37,180 nucleotides of DNA from a virus, in IMG/VR virus record IMGVR_UViG_3300030406_000158, positions 1-37,180 of that record. One strand, given 5' to 3'. The notes under the pieces are model-generated. The model ran no database searches. It was not told where the DNA came from and saw only the letters and a program-made list of their open reading frames with translations. Numbering within the stretch: the stretch's first letter is position 1; each line of letters opens with the position of its first letter. Shown piece by piece: positions 23,680 to 31,490 of this stretch. The translations under genes and the position numbers were made by a program.

Positions 23680-24096
23680 TTACCTCCCATCAGACATTGT
23701 TGGGCGTCTTGCTAGAAACTCTAATGTGTTTTCTAAAGTCTTCACTCTAGATTGTAGCTTAACAATCGCCATCATGTGCGAGGCCATCCCACCTACGTCC
23801 TCATGGATTTGATCTATATCTTCCCAAATTTCATTATCGCCATCTTCTATATCCTCATAGACTTCTACAAGTATATCGATCATTTCATCAATTTGTTCAC
23901 TGTTTTGCTGAACATCTCGAATTAAGTTTGTCCTGTCTGTAGCATTGTTCTCTATAGTCAACGTCTCAACTTGCTCTGTTAGCCCTTCAATAATTGACGC
24001 TTGACTCGACGCATACCATATGGCCCCGCTTATGGTTCCCACAGTGGCTATAACCATAGTCCCTGCAGTCAGAATATTTACTTTAGGTAGTTCCAT
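23680..24096 (-). CDS. Membrane-anchored coiled-coil protein, possible spanin-like (138 aa)
   Basis: One N-terminal membrane span (about residues 8-29, ILTAGTMVIATVGTISGAIW) is followed by a long acidic coiled coil (LTEQVETLTIENNATDRTNL, then DEMIDILVEVYEDIED) and a second helix near the C-terminus (QSRVKTLENTLEFLA). This is the shape of an inner-membrane spanin, but no outer-membrane lipoprotein partner with a lipobox is visible nearby, so the spanin label is tentative. The start shares one base with the zinc-ribbon stop (TGATG), and the stop overlaps the next gene's leader. Confidence 0.75.
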   Translation of the reverse strand: MELPKVNILTAGTMVIATVGTISGAIWYASSQASIIEGLTEQVETLTIENNATDRTNLIRDVQQNSEQIDEMIDILVEVYEDIEDGDNEIWEDIDQIHEDVGGMASHMMAIVKLQSRVKTLENTLEFLARRPTMSDGR

Positions 24097-24323
24097 CAGG
24101 TAGATCCACTTATCTGTGCAGGTGCTGTTACTGTTATAGTCGTAGCTCGCACCTCACTACCTGTCCAGTTCTCGCCACAATCTGGACACTTTCCATCAGG
24201 ATATGACGCTATCTCTGCAGGTGTATCTACTAAGTTTCCGCAGCTTTCACACTGCACAACATCTGTAGAGGTAGAGGGTGACCACTTTGAGCCATCAGGC
24301 ATGTTTATAACTGTATCAGACAT
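24096..24323 (-). CDS. Small zinc-ribbon protein in the late operon (75 aa)
   Basis: Two knuckles, CESC (C25, C28) and CPDC (C46, C49), enclose a short loop, as in rubredoxin-like zinc ribbons. The sequence opens MSDTVINMPDGSKWSPSTS and closes with a Thr-rich, strand-like tail. AGGAG lies upstream of the ATG. It lies between tail and lysis genes, so it could be a small virion component or a regulator of late expression; the sequence does not decide. Confidence 0.75.
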   Translation of the reverse strand: MSDTVINMPDGSKWSPSTSTDVVQCESCGNLVDTPAEIASYPDGKCPDCGENWTGSEVRATTITVTAPAQISGST

Positions 24324-24332
24324 AACAACTCC

Positions 24333-24821
24333 TTATGTTATACTAACTGTTACCCCACCCACACCAGAAGTAGCAGATGCAGCGGTTCCAGTCAAAGAAT
24401 AGGCAGAGTCTGTGCTAACATTTCCAACCTGACCTTGACCTGTGAAAAATACTGGCTGCTCTACTTCTGCAGAAGCATCAAAGGTTATAACCTGACCTAC
24501 CTGCCCTGTAGCAGAGTTAAAAAACTCAATACTTACTGGCACTGTCACATTAGGATCTATGGTAATTCTAACTTCACCTGTGGATAGCATCCACATATCG
24601 CCCGGTTGTAGACCTGCTGCATAGGCTTCTACGTTATTAGCAAACTGTCGTATGCCACCACCTTCAGGTTTTAAATTTAACTCGTTAGCGGTTACTTTGC
24701 CCGGATTTGATAGCTGTTCTTGAAAAAGAGAAAAAGCCCTAACGACTTCACGCATATAGTTTGGATCATATTCTCTTGGTGGTACACCAAAGAAGTATCG
24801 TGGAAGTGGATTGTCTGCCAT
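24333..24821 (-). CDS. Tail-associated virion protein, unassigned (162 aa)
   Basis: The N-terminus FFGVPPREYDPNYMREVVRA then FSLFQEQLSNPGKV resembles small tail/fibre-associated proteins of marine podoviruses. The rest is strand-rich and Val/Ser/Gly-rich (VTVPVSIEFFNSATGQVGQV, TGTAASATSGVGGVTVS). There is no membrane segment. It overlaps the nozzle-like gene by 1 base (TAATG), so it is probably translated with it. An adaptor or fibre-attachment role is inference from position. Confidence 0.72.
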   Translation of the reverse strand: MADNPLPRYFFGVPPREYDPNYMREVVRAFSLFQEQLSNPGKVTANELNLKPEGGGIRQFANNVEAYAAGLQPGDMWMLSTGEVRITIDPNVTVPVSIEFFNSATGQVGQVITFDASAEVEQPVFFTGQGQVGNVSTDSAYSLTGTAASATSGVGGVTVSIT

Positions 24822-26743
24822 TATCTTTTACCATCAGGCCGAATATCTAATCTATTTAAACCTGTTCTCCATGTTGTACCCACTTGATCAGAGCTTATTT
24901 TTAAAGCTACGGCTCTACCTCGAACCCTAAGATCTACCTTTTCTGTATATTGTTCTACAGGCACGGAAGATGACTTTACAATATTTGCTGTGTCTGTGCT
25001 TACTTGTAAGCCCCCGTTGTAGTTAAAAGCATCGATAGTAAAGTCTGCTTGTGGTGCAGGATTTGTGCTTGTTCTGAAAGTTATGTCGGGTATTAGTTTC
25101 CTAACATAGCTAAATACTTCACCATCTCCCAGATCTATTGGAGCAGACTGTATAAACGATTCTAATGCAGCGGGTGTTGCGCCACTTTGGTCGTCTATAC
25201 CAAACTCATGAGAGTAAAGTTTACCGTCTGTACCTGCAGCTATTGGAAAGTCGTCTATACCCCTGTCAATCCACGCTGTTCGATTAAGAGTGCCGTAATA
25301 CCAAATATCCATTTCGTAGTTATAGACAACATATTTATCAATATTATCGCTGTTTAATGATGGGTAGAACCACCATATTTCTTGAAACCCAGAATTAACG
25401 CCAACAAATATTTTTGTAGCTTGATCATTGTTAATATCTGTTAGTATCTTCTCTTTTACAGTGCAGTTAAGCTGATTTACGTTACCTCTGTACACATAGA
25501 ACTGATCAACGCCCATCCAGTACACGCTATCTCCAATAGCTACAGCAGCGTTGGGGCTACGAATAGTTATGTTCTCAGACACCCTGTTGATACCAAAAGT
25601 ATAAGGTGGGCCGATAAACTGCATTGAGTGTAACGCTTGGTCTGTAAATACAAGTATCTCTTGTCTTGTCTCAACAGCTTGCACTATGGCTGTACCAGAA
25701 CCTATGCGAAGATCTCCTGCTGTATTCGTAGTGCTTGGTGTCCAGTCAGCAGGGTTTTCTTGATCTGAAAATCTAATAAGCAGAGGGTCTTGAGCGTTGG
25801 AGCCAATAGGATTGCATCCAAAAGCTATAACATGCCTATCGATGTCCGATACCATTACCTGTTTTGCGATTGTTGGTGTGTTGCTTGCGCCTGTGAGAGA
25901 GGATAAGTACACGCCTCTTTGCGCTGTTGTGCCAGAAGTATCCCAATAAAATACAGAACCGTCTCTTATACAGAAGACTAAATCTTCTCCAAAAGTATCA
26001 TGCTGCCAAAGTCTTAAATTTTCTGACAATACATTAATTGTAGCTCTTGAGTTCCAAGCACCTCTAGACCAAGTACCTGCGCCCCAACCGTTGCCAAATG
26101 TAGACGTATCTACACCTGTCTGCACTTGATAGGCTGCAACTGCAGAGGAACCACCTGTGTTAGTATCCCCTGACGTGGCAACAACTAAAGCTGCGCTGTC
26201 GTCTATAACTCCATTGTTATAGTATTGATTTACGTTTGTAGTAGCTGCTCTAGCATTTATCGTATATGTACTTGTCGTTGGAGCGGTTTGAATCTGATAC
26301 TCTTGATTCAGGACATCGGCTGTTATAGCCCCACCTAGACTAGCGGCTCCGCTAAAAGTAACAAAATCCCCTACCCTAGCTTCGTGATTTGTATCTGTTA
26401 CAGTTATAACACTGCTACCTTGACTAGCAGAAAATGTGACATCTCCTGCTGCAGTGGTGTTTCTGATAGGTGTAATATCGTAGTACACACCACCGTCTTC
26501 TATGTAGTATTTAAGATGCGTCCCCACACCAATAAGCCTGTCGGATTCTAATGTAAGCCAAGGCTTTAAAGCACGGGCAGAACCTATAAATTGGTTGTCA
26601 CCCTTTTTTGCCCAACCACCTATTTTCTCTGGGTAACCGACACGAAATCGTATTTTATCTCCGTCACTCCAACCGTTTTCGTTGGCATAATCAGGAAGTT
26701 CTGTGTTTATTCCGGGTCTAAATTCAAGTTTCTGTAAAACCAT
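24821..26743 (-). CDS. Tail nozzle/DNA-stabilisation-like protein (640 aa)
   Basis: Matches the general form of phage tail nozzle or packaged-DNA stabilisation proteins (P22 gp10/T7 gp12-like): an all-beta chain with repeated propeller-like strands. It begins KLEFRPGINTELPDYANENG then GYPEKIGGWAKKG, with later segments DPLLIRFSDQENPADWTPST, EILVFTDQALHSMQFIGPPY and FGINRVSENITIRSPNAA, which I associate with this family in marine podoviruses. An internal Ser/Thr-rich insertion (about residues 100-200) looks like an added beta domain. It would form the tail tip that holds DNA in. A weak binding site (AGGTG) precedes the ATG. Confidence 0.8.
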   Translation of the reverse strand: MVLQKLEFRPGINTELPDYANENGWSDGDKIRFRVGYPEKIGGWAKKGDNQFIGSARALKPWLTLESDRLIGVGTHLKYYIEDGGVYYDITPIRNTTAAGDVTFSASQGSSVITVTDTNHEARVGDFVTFSGAASLGGAITADVLNQEYQIQTAPTTSTYTINARAATTNVNQYYNNGVIDDSAALVVATSGDTNTGGSSAVAAYQVQTGVDTSTFGNGWGAGTWSRGAWNSRATINVLSENLRLWQHDTFGEDLVFCIRDGSVFYWDTSGTTAQRGVYLSSLTGASNTPTIAKQVMVSDIDRHVIAFGCNPIGSNAQDPLLIRFSDQENPADWTPSTTNTAGDLRIGSGTAIVQAVETRQEILVFTDQALHSMQFIGPPYTFGINRVSENITIRSPNAAVAIGDSVYWMGVDQFYVYRGNVNQLNCTVKEKILTDINNDQATKIFVGVNSGFQEIWWFYPSLNSDNIDKYVVYNYEMDIWYYGTLNRTAWIDRGIDDFPIAAGTDGKLYSHEFGIDDQSGATPAALESFIQSAPIDLGDGEVFSYVRKLIPDITFRTSTNPAPQADFTIDAFNYNGGLQVSTDTANIVKSSSVPVEQYTEKVDLRVRGRAVALKISSDQVGTTWRTGLNRLDIRPDGKR

Positions 26744-26750
26744 TTTTCAC

Positions 26751-27485
26751 CTAGTTTATTGTTAGTGTATAAGTACCTGCTGTACTATAAGTGACTGAAC
26801 TACTACCTGCTGGGGTTATTACTACGCGACCATCTCCGCCTTTGCCTCCACTATAATTAAAAGGAGTGCCTACGCCACCTGCCCCAACAACTATTGTAAT
26901 CGTTGTTCCGGGCAAAAGAGTAACGGTCCCAGAGCCTGTAGATGATGCACCTCCACCTGAACCTGCTCCACCACTGCTGTCAAGAAAACCGGGTGTATCA
27001 CCACCTGCACCGCCTCCACCTGCGCCAGAGCTAGGCGCATCACCATAAGTTGTAAATGATCCGCCTGAATTAGCTCCTCTACCATTAGGAAAACCTGTCC
27101 CACCTGCACCAACACTAGACGAAGCGCCTACTCGAGAAGAATGATCGTATGGAGAGACATTCCCATTTAAACCACCCAGTCCTCCAGCCTGAGATACGGT
27201 TGAAAACCCAGAGCCAGAGATAGAGGATGTGCCTCCACTTGCTGCTCTACCAGATCCATAACCGTTTTCTCGGCCCCATCCTCCTGCGCCACCGCCACCT
27301 AAAATGGTGTAGGTAAAAGTCGTAACATTCGACGTACCTCGAAAATCACTTATAGAGATAGGATTTCCTAGAGAAGGCACACCACTAGCAGCAGAATAAT
27401 ACTCTCTCAAACTTGCGGGGTTAGAACCACCAAATTCTCCCTGTATCTGACCTATACTTAGCGGGCCTGTGGTAGGTAAAGCCAT
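26751..27485 (-). CDS. Glycine-rich tail fibre/adhesin-like protein (244 aa)
   Basis: Residues 1-50 (GPLSIGQIQGEFGGSNPASL then SAASGVPSLGNPISISDFRG) are a conserved N-terminal phage fibre attachment domain. Residues about 60-215 are dominated by Gly and Ser (LGGGGAGGWGRENGYGSGR, SSGAGGGGAGGDTPG, VGAGGVGTPF), like the polyglycine type II helix bundle of receptor-binding adhesins such as Salmonella phage S16 gp38. The C-terminus closes with beta strands. It probably contacts the host surface. It shares 1 base with the fibre gene stop (TAATG). Confidence 0.8.
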   Translation of the reverse strand: MALPTTGPLSIGQIQGEFGGSNPASLREYYSAASGVPSLGNPISISDFRGTSNVTTFTYTILGGGGAGGWGRENGYGSGRAASGGTSSISGSGFSTVSQAGGLGGLNGNVSPYDHSSRVGASSSVGAGGTGFPNGRGANSGGSFTTYGDAPSSGAGGGGAGGDTPGFLDSSGGAGSGGGASSTGSGTVTLLPGTTITIVVGAGGVGTPFNYSGGKGGDGRVVITPAGSSSVTYSTAGTYTLTIN

Positions 27486-28222
27486 TATGCACTTCCAAAC
27501 GCTGTTACATCACCCTCAGCTACTGTTGCTCCTGTAGATGTTATCTTAAACCTATTGGTTCCACTGTATGCAAATTTTAACTCGCTTCCTGACTCGGTAA
27601 TAGTCCAATTACCCAAAGATATTGTATTTGCTTTAACTTCACCGCTAGCCCCATAAACAATAGCCTTTGAAGCAACAACGGTATTTGCTTGTGCGCCATC
27701 TAGTAAGTTTAAATCAGCGGCTTCTAGAGTAGTGGTTATGCCATCAAGCACATTAAGTTCAGCAGCAGTTGATGTTACGAGAACTCCGTTCTGTTTAAGC
27801 TGACCTAATTCAGAACTAAGTGACAGGTTTACAACATTATTATTTCCGTCTGCATATATAATAGCAAAAGAACCCGTAGCTACGTTTGCTGTAGTTGCAC
27901 CAGAACCCTGAGAGAATGTAACTGTTTTGGTTGCATCATTTTTTACATAATAAACTTTCTGTGCGTCTGCAGGAAGTATGGTGATAGTATGAGCCGCTGC
28001 TAAAGTGCCGCTACAAAGAAGAACTTTGTTTTGTCCGTCTGATGTAGCACCATTGCTTGTTGTAAGATTGCTGGATGTTCCTACAAGACTTAAAGAAACA
28101 ACACCATTGATAGCTCGATCAATTATGTCACTGTTCGTATTTACAGTGATACCCCAGCTTCCAGCTTGCTCACCACTGGCAGGTTTTTCTATACCTGTGT
28201 TTGTTGTAAATGTACTGGGCAT
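27485..28222 (-). CDS. Tail fibre protein (245 aa)
   Basis: The N-terminus STFTTNTGIEKPASGEQAGS then WGITVNTNSDIIDRAINGV is a common fibre attachment domain. The shaft contains two copies of the AAELNVLDGI/AADLNLLDGA motif widely seen in phage fibres, and a beta-rich knob follows to the C-terminus (ISLGNWTITESGSELKFAYS). AGGAG lies 7 bases before the ATG. It probably forms a trimeric fibre that presents the neighbouring Gly-rich adhesin. Confidence 0.83.
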   Translation of the reverse strand: MPSTFTTNTGIEKPASGEQAGSWGITVNTNSDIIDRAINGVVSLSLVGTSSNLTTSNGATSDGQNKVLLCSGTLAAAHTITILPADAQKVYYVKNDATKTVTFSQGSGATTANVATGSFAIIYADGNNNVVNLSLSSELGQLKQNGVLVTSTAAELNVLDGITTTLEAADLNLLDGAQANTVVASKAIVYGASGEVKANTISLGNWTITESGSELKFAYSGTNRFKITSTGATVAEGDVTAFGSA

Positions 28223-28231
28223 GCTATGCTC

Positions 28232-29218
28232 CTATGCTGCTACGTCTAAATCTGTCCATACAAGTTCTGGTTCTTCAGTTAAATCAACCTCAGTATACAC
28301 ATCATCCACTGGAACGTCTATAACCAAGGCTGAGTATGGGTCTACAGGCACTCCTATTAAGTCTACTGGTGTATAATGTCTAGTTGTGCCGACCACACCA
28401 AGGCCAGAGACGCCAGTTACTTGTACTGAAGCGATACCTACTATTGATGCACTTCCTACGCCACCAGTAGCGCCTACGCCTGTAACATCTACACTTGAAA
28501 CTGGATTGACTGAAGAAGTAGCACCCGTTGCGCTTACGCCTGTGACTGCTGTATTTGCGTTTGCTGCTACAACGATAGACCCGACATTAGCGCTACCCTG
28601 CAGTCCTGTTGCAGGTATACTGGCTGCGCCAACTATAGTTACGTCATTCGTAGAACTGTTGGCTGCTATGCCTGTCACAGACACGTCTACAGCTATGCTT
28701 GCAGTGGCTGCTCCTACAGAGGCCGTAGCACTCACACCTGTGACATCAATCTCAGTATCTGCAAGTATGACTGGAGAGCCTACAGAAACAGTAGCCTCAA
28801 GACCCGTTGCAGGGACGTTTGCCAAGCCTTCGACAGTGACAGAACCAGAAGTTGTATTAGATGATACGCCTGTTACGGAAACAATCGTCTGGTTAGCTGT
28901 TGTGACTGAGCCTATGCCTGTAGTTGCTTCGAGACCCGATACTGATGCTTGATTAGGTAGGCTTGCTATTGCCGAGCCTACAGAGCCAGTGGCTGCAACG
29001 CCTGTGGCACTAGTATTACCAATGCCTGTAACGGTAAGAGTTCCAACTCCACCTGTAGAGCCAAGACCTGTCTGTGGTGTATCTACAGCACCTGTTACCG
29101 TAGTAGCGGCTGTAGAGGCTGTCGCGCTTAACCCAGTAACAGAGACAGTAACCGGAACGACTACTCCTGCCTGATCATCAGCTATCGGAGCCGATGCTAC
29201 TGGGTGAAAGCCAAACAT
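28232..29218 (-). CDS. Protein built of twelve 22-residue repeats, fibre-region (328 aa)
   Basis: Residues 1-24 (MFGFHPVASAPIADDQAGVV...) are unique. Residues 25-284 are twelve repeats of the type xxVTGVSATxSVGxAxVxxxA, all 22 long except one of 20. Residues 285-328 are an acidic tail (PVDDVYTEVDLTEEPELVW). The low Cys/Trp content, high Val/Thr/Gly/Ala and strict period suggest an elongated beta structure such as a solenoid or trimeric shaft. No family is named. It lies among tail fibre genes, so a shaft or adhesin role is likely. The start has AGGAAC upstream. Confidence 0.8.
   Translation of the reverse strand: MFGFHPVASAPIADDQAGVVVPVTVSVTGLSATASTAATTVTGAVDTPQTGLGSTGGVGTLTVTGIGNTSATGVAATGSVGSAIASLPNQASVSGLEATTGIGSVTTANQTIVSVTGVSSNTTSGSVTVEGLANVPATGLEATVSVGSPVILADTEIDVTGVSATASVGAATASIAVDVSVTGIAANSSTNDVTIVGAASIPATGLQGSANVGSIVVAANANTAVTGVSATGATSSVNPVSSVDVTGVGATGGVGSASIVGIASVQVTGVSGLGVVGTTRHYTPVDLIGVPVDPYSALVIDVPVDDVYTEVDLTEEPELVWTDLDVAA
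28367..29146 (-). repeat. 66-bp (22-codon) tandem coding repeats, x12
   Basis: The units are residues 25-46, 47-68, 69-90 and so on to 265-284 of the enclosing gene. Every third unit (3, 6, 9) opens with TSATGV, VPATGL or IPATGL instead of VTG, and the units before them (2, 5, 8, 11) all end in G(I/L/A)(G/A)(N/S). There is therefore a 66-residue super-period. Codons differ between copies, so this is an old protein-level repeat rather than a fresh DNA duplication. Confidence 0.8.
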
Positions 29219-29228
29219 CTAAGTGTTC

Positions 29229-29543
29229 CTACGACTCTCTTGCGGCTACCCAGTCAGAAACCATCTTTTTGACTTCATCGGTAGTCATTTCTACGTCATC
29301 TTTGCTAGGATCATCACTCGGCTTTGTAAAAGCATTATCGCTATGTATTGCTAAAACTCTAGTCTCTAGCTCTGTCGCTGTAAGCTCTGTAACTGTATCT
29401 GGAATATAGTATTCTCTATCAGCCTCATCTGGAGACCAACCGATTCTGGTGTGATCTGATTTACCCCAGTATCCACCATCTTCTATCCACTCAGGAGTTC
29501 TCATACCCCCTGCAGTCATATGCATTTTGTATTCAAGTATCAT
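29229..29543 (-). CDS. Small acidic protein paired with the coiled-coil gene (104 aa)
   Basis: Contains GGMRTPEWIEDGGYWGKSDH and DREYYIPDTVTELTATELET and is acidic at the C-terminus. It starts in an 11-base overlap with the preceding gene (ATGATACTTGA), with GGAG upstream in the end of that gene. No family recognised. Phage tail-assembly chaperones often occur as an overlapping pair of genes, but this pair sits among fibre genes and no slippery heptamer is evident, so I do not call it that. Possibly a fibre assembly helper. Confidence 0.7.
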   Translation of the reverse strand: MILEYKMHMTAGGMRTPEWIEDGGYWGKSDHTRIGWSPDEADREYYIPDTVTELTATELETRVLAIHSDNAFTKPSDDPSKDDVEMTTDEVKKMVSDWVAARES

Positions 29544-30378
29544 CTTTTTTCTCCGTTTTTTCTAGTCTTAACATATATTCGGGGTTCAGAAAATCTGATT
29601 TACCAAATATTCTTTCGGCAGTTTTATCTGCATTCTTATAATACTTATCCGCCATTAGATCCATAAACTCCTCTAAATCATTAGAATGAGGTAAATCATG
29701 GTTTTTTATCTTCTGTGCAGTGTGCTGTATGTACCCAGACACTTCAGTCATAGCTACCTGTGGGTGAACACCATATTGCTGCATGTATTCTATCGTTGAG
29801 GTAGAAACCCTGCCGCCATCCATCAGGTTTCGGTACATAAGCTCAAAGCCACGGCGCACATGATGGCGCTTCTCTTCTCTCTCGAAAGACTCTTCATCCC
29901 ACTCGTCTATATCCCACTTCTCTTTTATGTTCTCGTAGCTATCAATAAGCACTGCTATATCTTTGATAGAGCCGTTTATCTTATGCTCCATCATTGTCAG
30001 GCCATGACGAGCTGCTTTAAGCTTTGCTTCAGAAACAATGTCATCCTCTTCTTCGAGGTCTAATATTTCTACACGTTTCTCAGCATGTGATACTTGTGCT
30101 TCTGCAAGTGCCATCTTACGCTTTTCTACTTCTGCGGTAATCTGTCGAAGCATACGCATAGGAGAGTGACCGTTGAGCATAGTAAGTGTCATCATAGACA
30201 GGGTTGTCGCTGAGTTATTACGATCAAAAGCTCTGGTTGCCTGATCTATCTCTGGTAACTTCTCTGCCACCCGCGCAGCAGCTACCTGATTGATATTTTC
30301 AGATGACTCTATAGGCAACGAAAATGTTATTGGTTTCGTTACTACATTAGTCTTCTTTTTAGTTTTAGTCTTTCCCAT
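29533..30378 (-). CDS. Charged coiled-coil protein in the fibre cluster (281 aa)
   Basis: Basic N-terminus (MGKTKTKKKTNVVTKPITFS), then long helices: TRAFDRNNSATTLSMMTLTM, LRQITAEVEKRKMALAEAQV and IVSEAKLKAARHGLTMMEHK. An acidic stretch (EKWDIDEWDEESFEREEKRH) and further helices follow. There is no membrane segment. AAGGAG lies 7 bases before the ATG, so unlike the gene before it this one is independently initiated. Helical content in an otherwise beta-rich tail fibre region suggests an assembly chaperone or scaffold, by context only. Confidence 0.72.
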   Translation of the reverse strand: MGKTKTKKKTNVVTKPITFSLPIESSENINQVAAARVAEKLPEIDQATRAFDRNNSATTLSMMTLTMLNGHSPMRMLRQITAEVEKRKMALAEAQVSHAEKRVEILDLEEEDDIVSEAKLKAARHGLTMMEHKINGSIKDIAVLIDSYENIKEKWDIDEWDEESFEREEKRHHVRRGFELMYRNLMDGGRVSTSTIEYMQQYGVHPQVAMTEVSGYIQHTAQKIKNHDLPHSNDLEEFMDLMADKYYKNADKTAERIFGKSDFLNPEYMLRLEKTEKKDDT

Positions 30379-30389
30379 TTTTTTCTCCT

Positions 30390-31490
30390 TTAAGACGCAT
30401 TACCCGAACTTGCTCCCATTTTCACTCTGCTTTCCAGTATATCTCCAAAATCAGTAGCATTGGCGGGAGTTTGAATTGTAAATTTATCCATATCAACTCC
30501 AGAAATATGAATACCTATTGTGCTGTTACTAGTACAAGCTTTAGCGTTGGATGCTGTTAATAAATCACCAAAGTCAGTTCCATTGCCTGTGGTTTGAATA
30601 GTTATATATTCCATGTTTTTATAACTCTGTGCGGATGAACCTCCACAAAAAACACCTCTGGTCGCATCTGAACAAGCTGTATTTCGGCTAACAGCAAGCA
30701 ACAGATCGCCAAAGTCGGTTCCATTGCCGGGAGTTGCTATCGTAAAATAGTCTATTGTATTGGTGGTACTGCCTCCAATGCCACCCCCAAAAACAGCTCT
30801 TGTTGCGTCTGCTACTCCACCTCCATGCATACCCTGACCTACCCCAGTAAGATCACCAAAGTCTGTGGCGTTACCGGTATTAGCTACTGTTACATAATCA
30901 ACTATATTACCATATCCAGAAGTGCTATAACCACCTGCATTGAGAAGTCTTGTTCCATTACTAGCAGCGGCGACTACATTTCTACCTACCGTTAGGTCGC
31001 CAAAATCTGTACAGTTGCCGGGAGTTGATGGAGTAACGTAGTCCATAACGGGGCTTCTGTTTGGAGCAGAGCTAGAATATCCACCAGAAAAAATAGCTCT
31101 AGTAGAAGAACCACCTGCACTATGATGCGTTCTATCTACCGTCATGTCGCCAAAGTTTGCGGAGTTACCCCCACTTCCGCTTATATCAAAGTAAAGGAGG
31201 TCATTATAGCTAGAACCTGTACCTGATACAATACCTCTATCACCGCCCCAAGCAATTCCTGCGGGAGCAGTATATACACCAAGTTCTTTAAACCCACCGT
31301 CCATATACCTGTATAGTTTATCGTTACCAGTGTCCCACCAGTAATCTCCATTGTTAGGGGAAGATGGCTCTGAACCACTAGCAGTATATCCTTGTTCTGC
31401 TAAAATACCGCCCACTTTAAGTTTGTTAGGTAAGTCAACAGCATCTGTAGGAAGATCGCCAAATATTTCGTCTACTTTAATTGTACTCAT
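30390..31490 (-). CDS. Kelch-like repeat fibre protein, copy 6 (type A N-terminus, 366 aa)
   Basis: Residues 1-75 form a fibre-like N-terminal domain (MSTIKVDEIFGDLPTDAVD, then YWWDTGNDKLYRYMDGGFKE). Six units of about 48 residues follow, each reading like TRAVFGGG...NTIDYFTIATPGNGTDFGDL. The FGGG/SGG turn and the spaced tyrosines resemble Kelch blades, so a six-bladed beta-propeller is the natural reading. It ends SSGNAS with a TAA, 11 bases before the next ATG. It is the last copy of the array. A receptor- or glycan-binding role is inference. Confidence 0.85.
   Translation of the reverse strand: MSTIKVDEIFGDLPTDAVDLPNKLKVGGILAEQGYTASGSEPSSPNNGDYWWDTGNDKLYRYMDGGFKELGVYTAPAGIAWGGDRGIVSGTGSSYNDLLYFDISGSGGNSANFGDMTVDRTHHSAGGSSTRAIFSGGYSSSAPNRSPVMDYVTPSTPGNCTDFGDLTVGRNVVAAASNGTRLLNAGGYSTSGYGNIVDYVTVANTGNATDFGDLTGVGQGMHGGGVADATRAVFGGGIGGSTTNTIDYFTIATPGNGTDFGDLLLAVSRNTACSDATRGVFCGGSSAQSYKNMEYITIQTTGNGTDFGDLLTASNAKACTSNSTIGIHISGVDMDKFTIQTPANATDFGDILESRVKMGASSGNAS

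Noticed and set aside
23222-24096. Two-component spanin pair
   Set aside because: Both proteins are single-span coiled-coil proteins, but neither shows a lipobox, so an outer-membrane spanin partner is missing; kept only as a possibility in the annotations.
28386-28952. 188-codon open frame on the + strand
   Set aside because: It is the antisense of the 66-base repeats; its own repetitive Pro/Thr/Val content follows from the repeat codons.
29229-30378. Tail assembly chaperone pair made by programmed frameshift
   Set aside because: The two genes overlap by 11 bases, but the second has its own ATG and Shine-Dalgarno, no slippery heptamer is clear, and they lie among fibre genes rather than before a tape measure.
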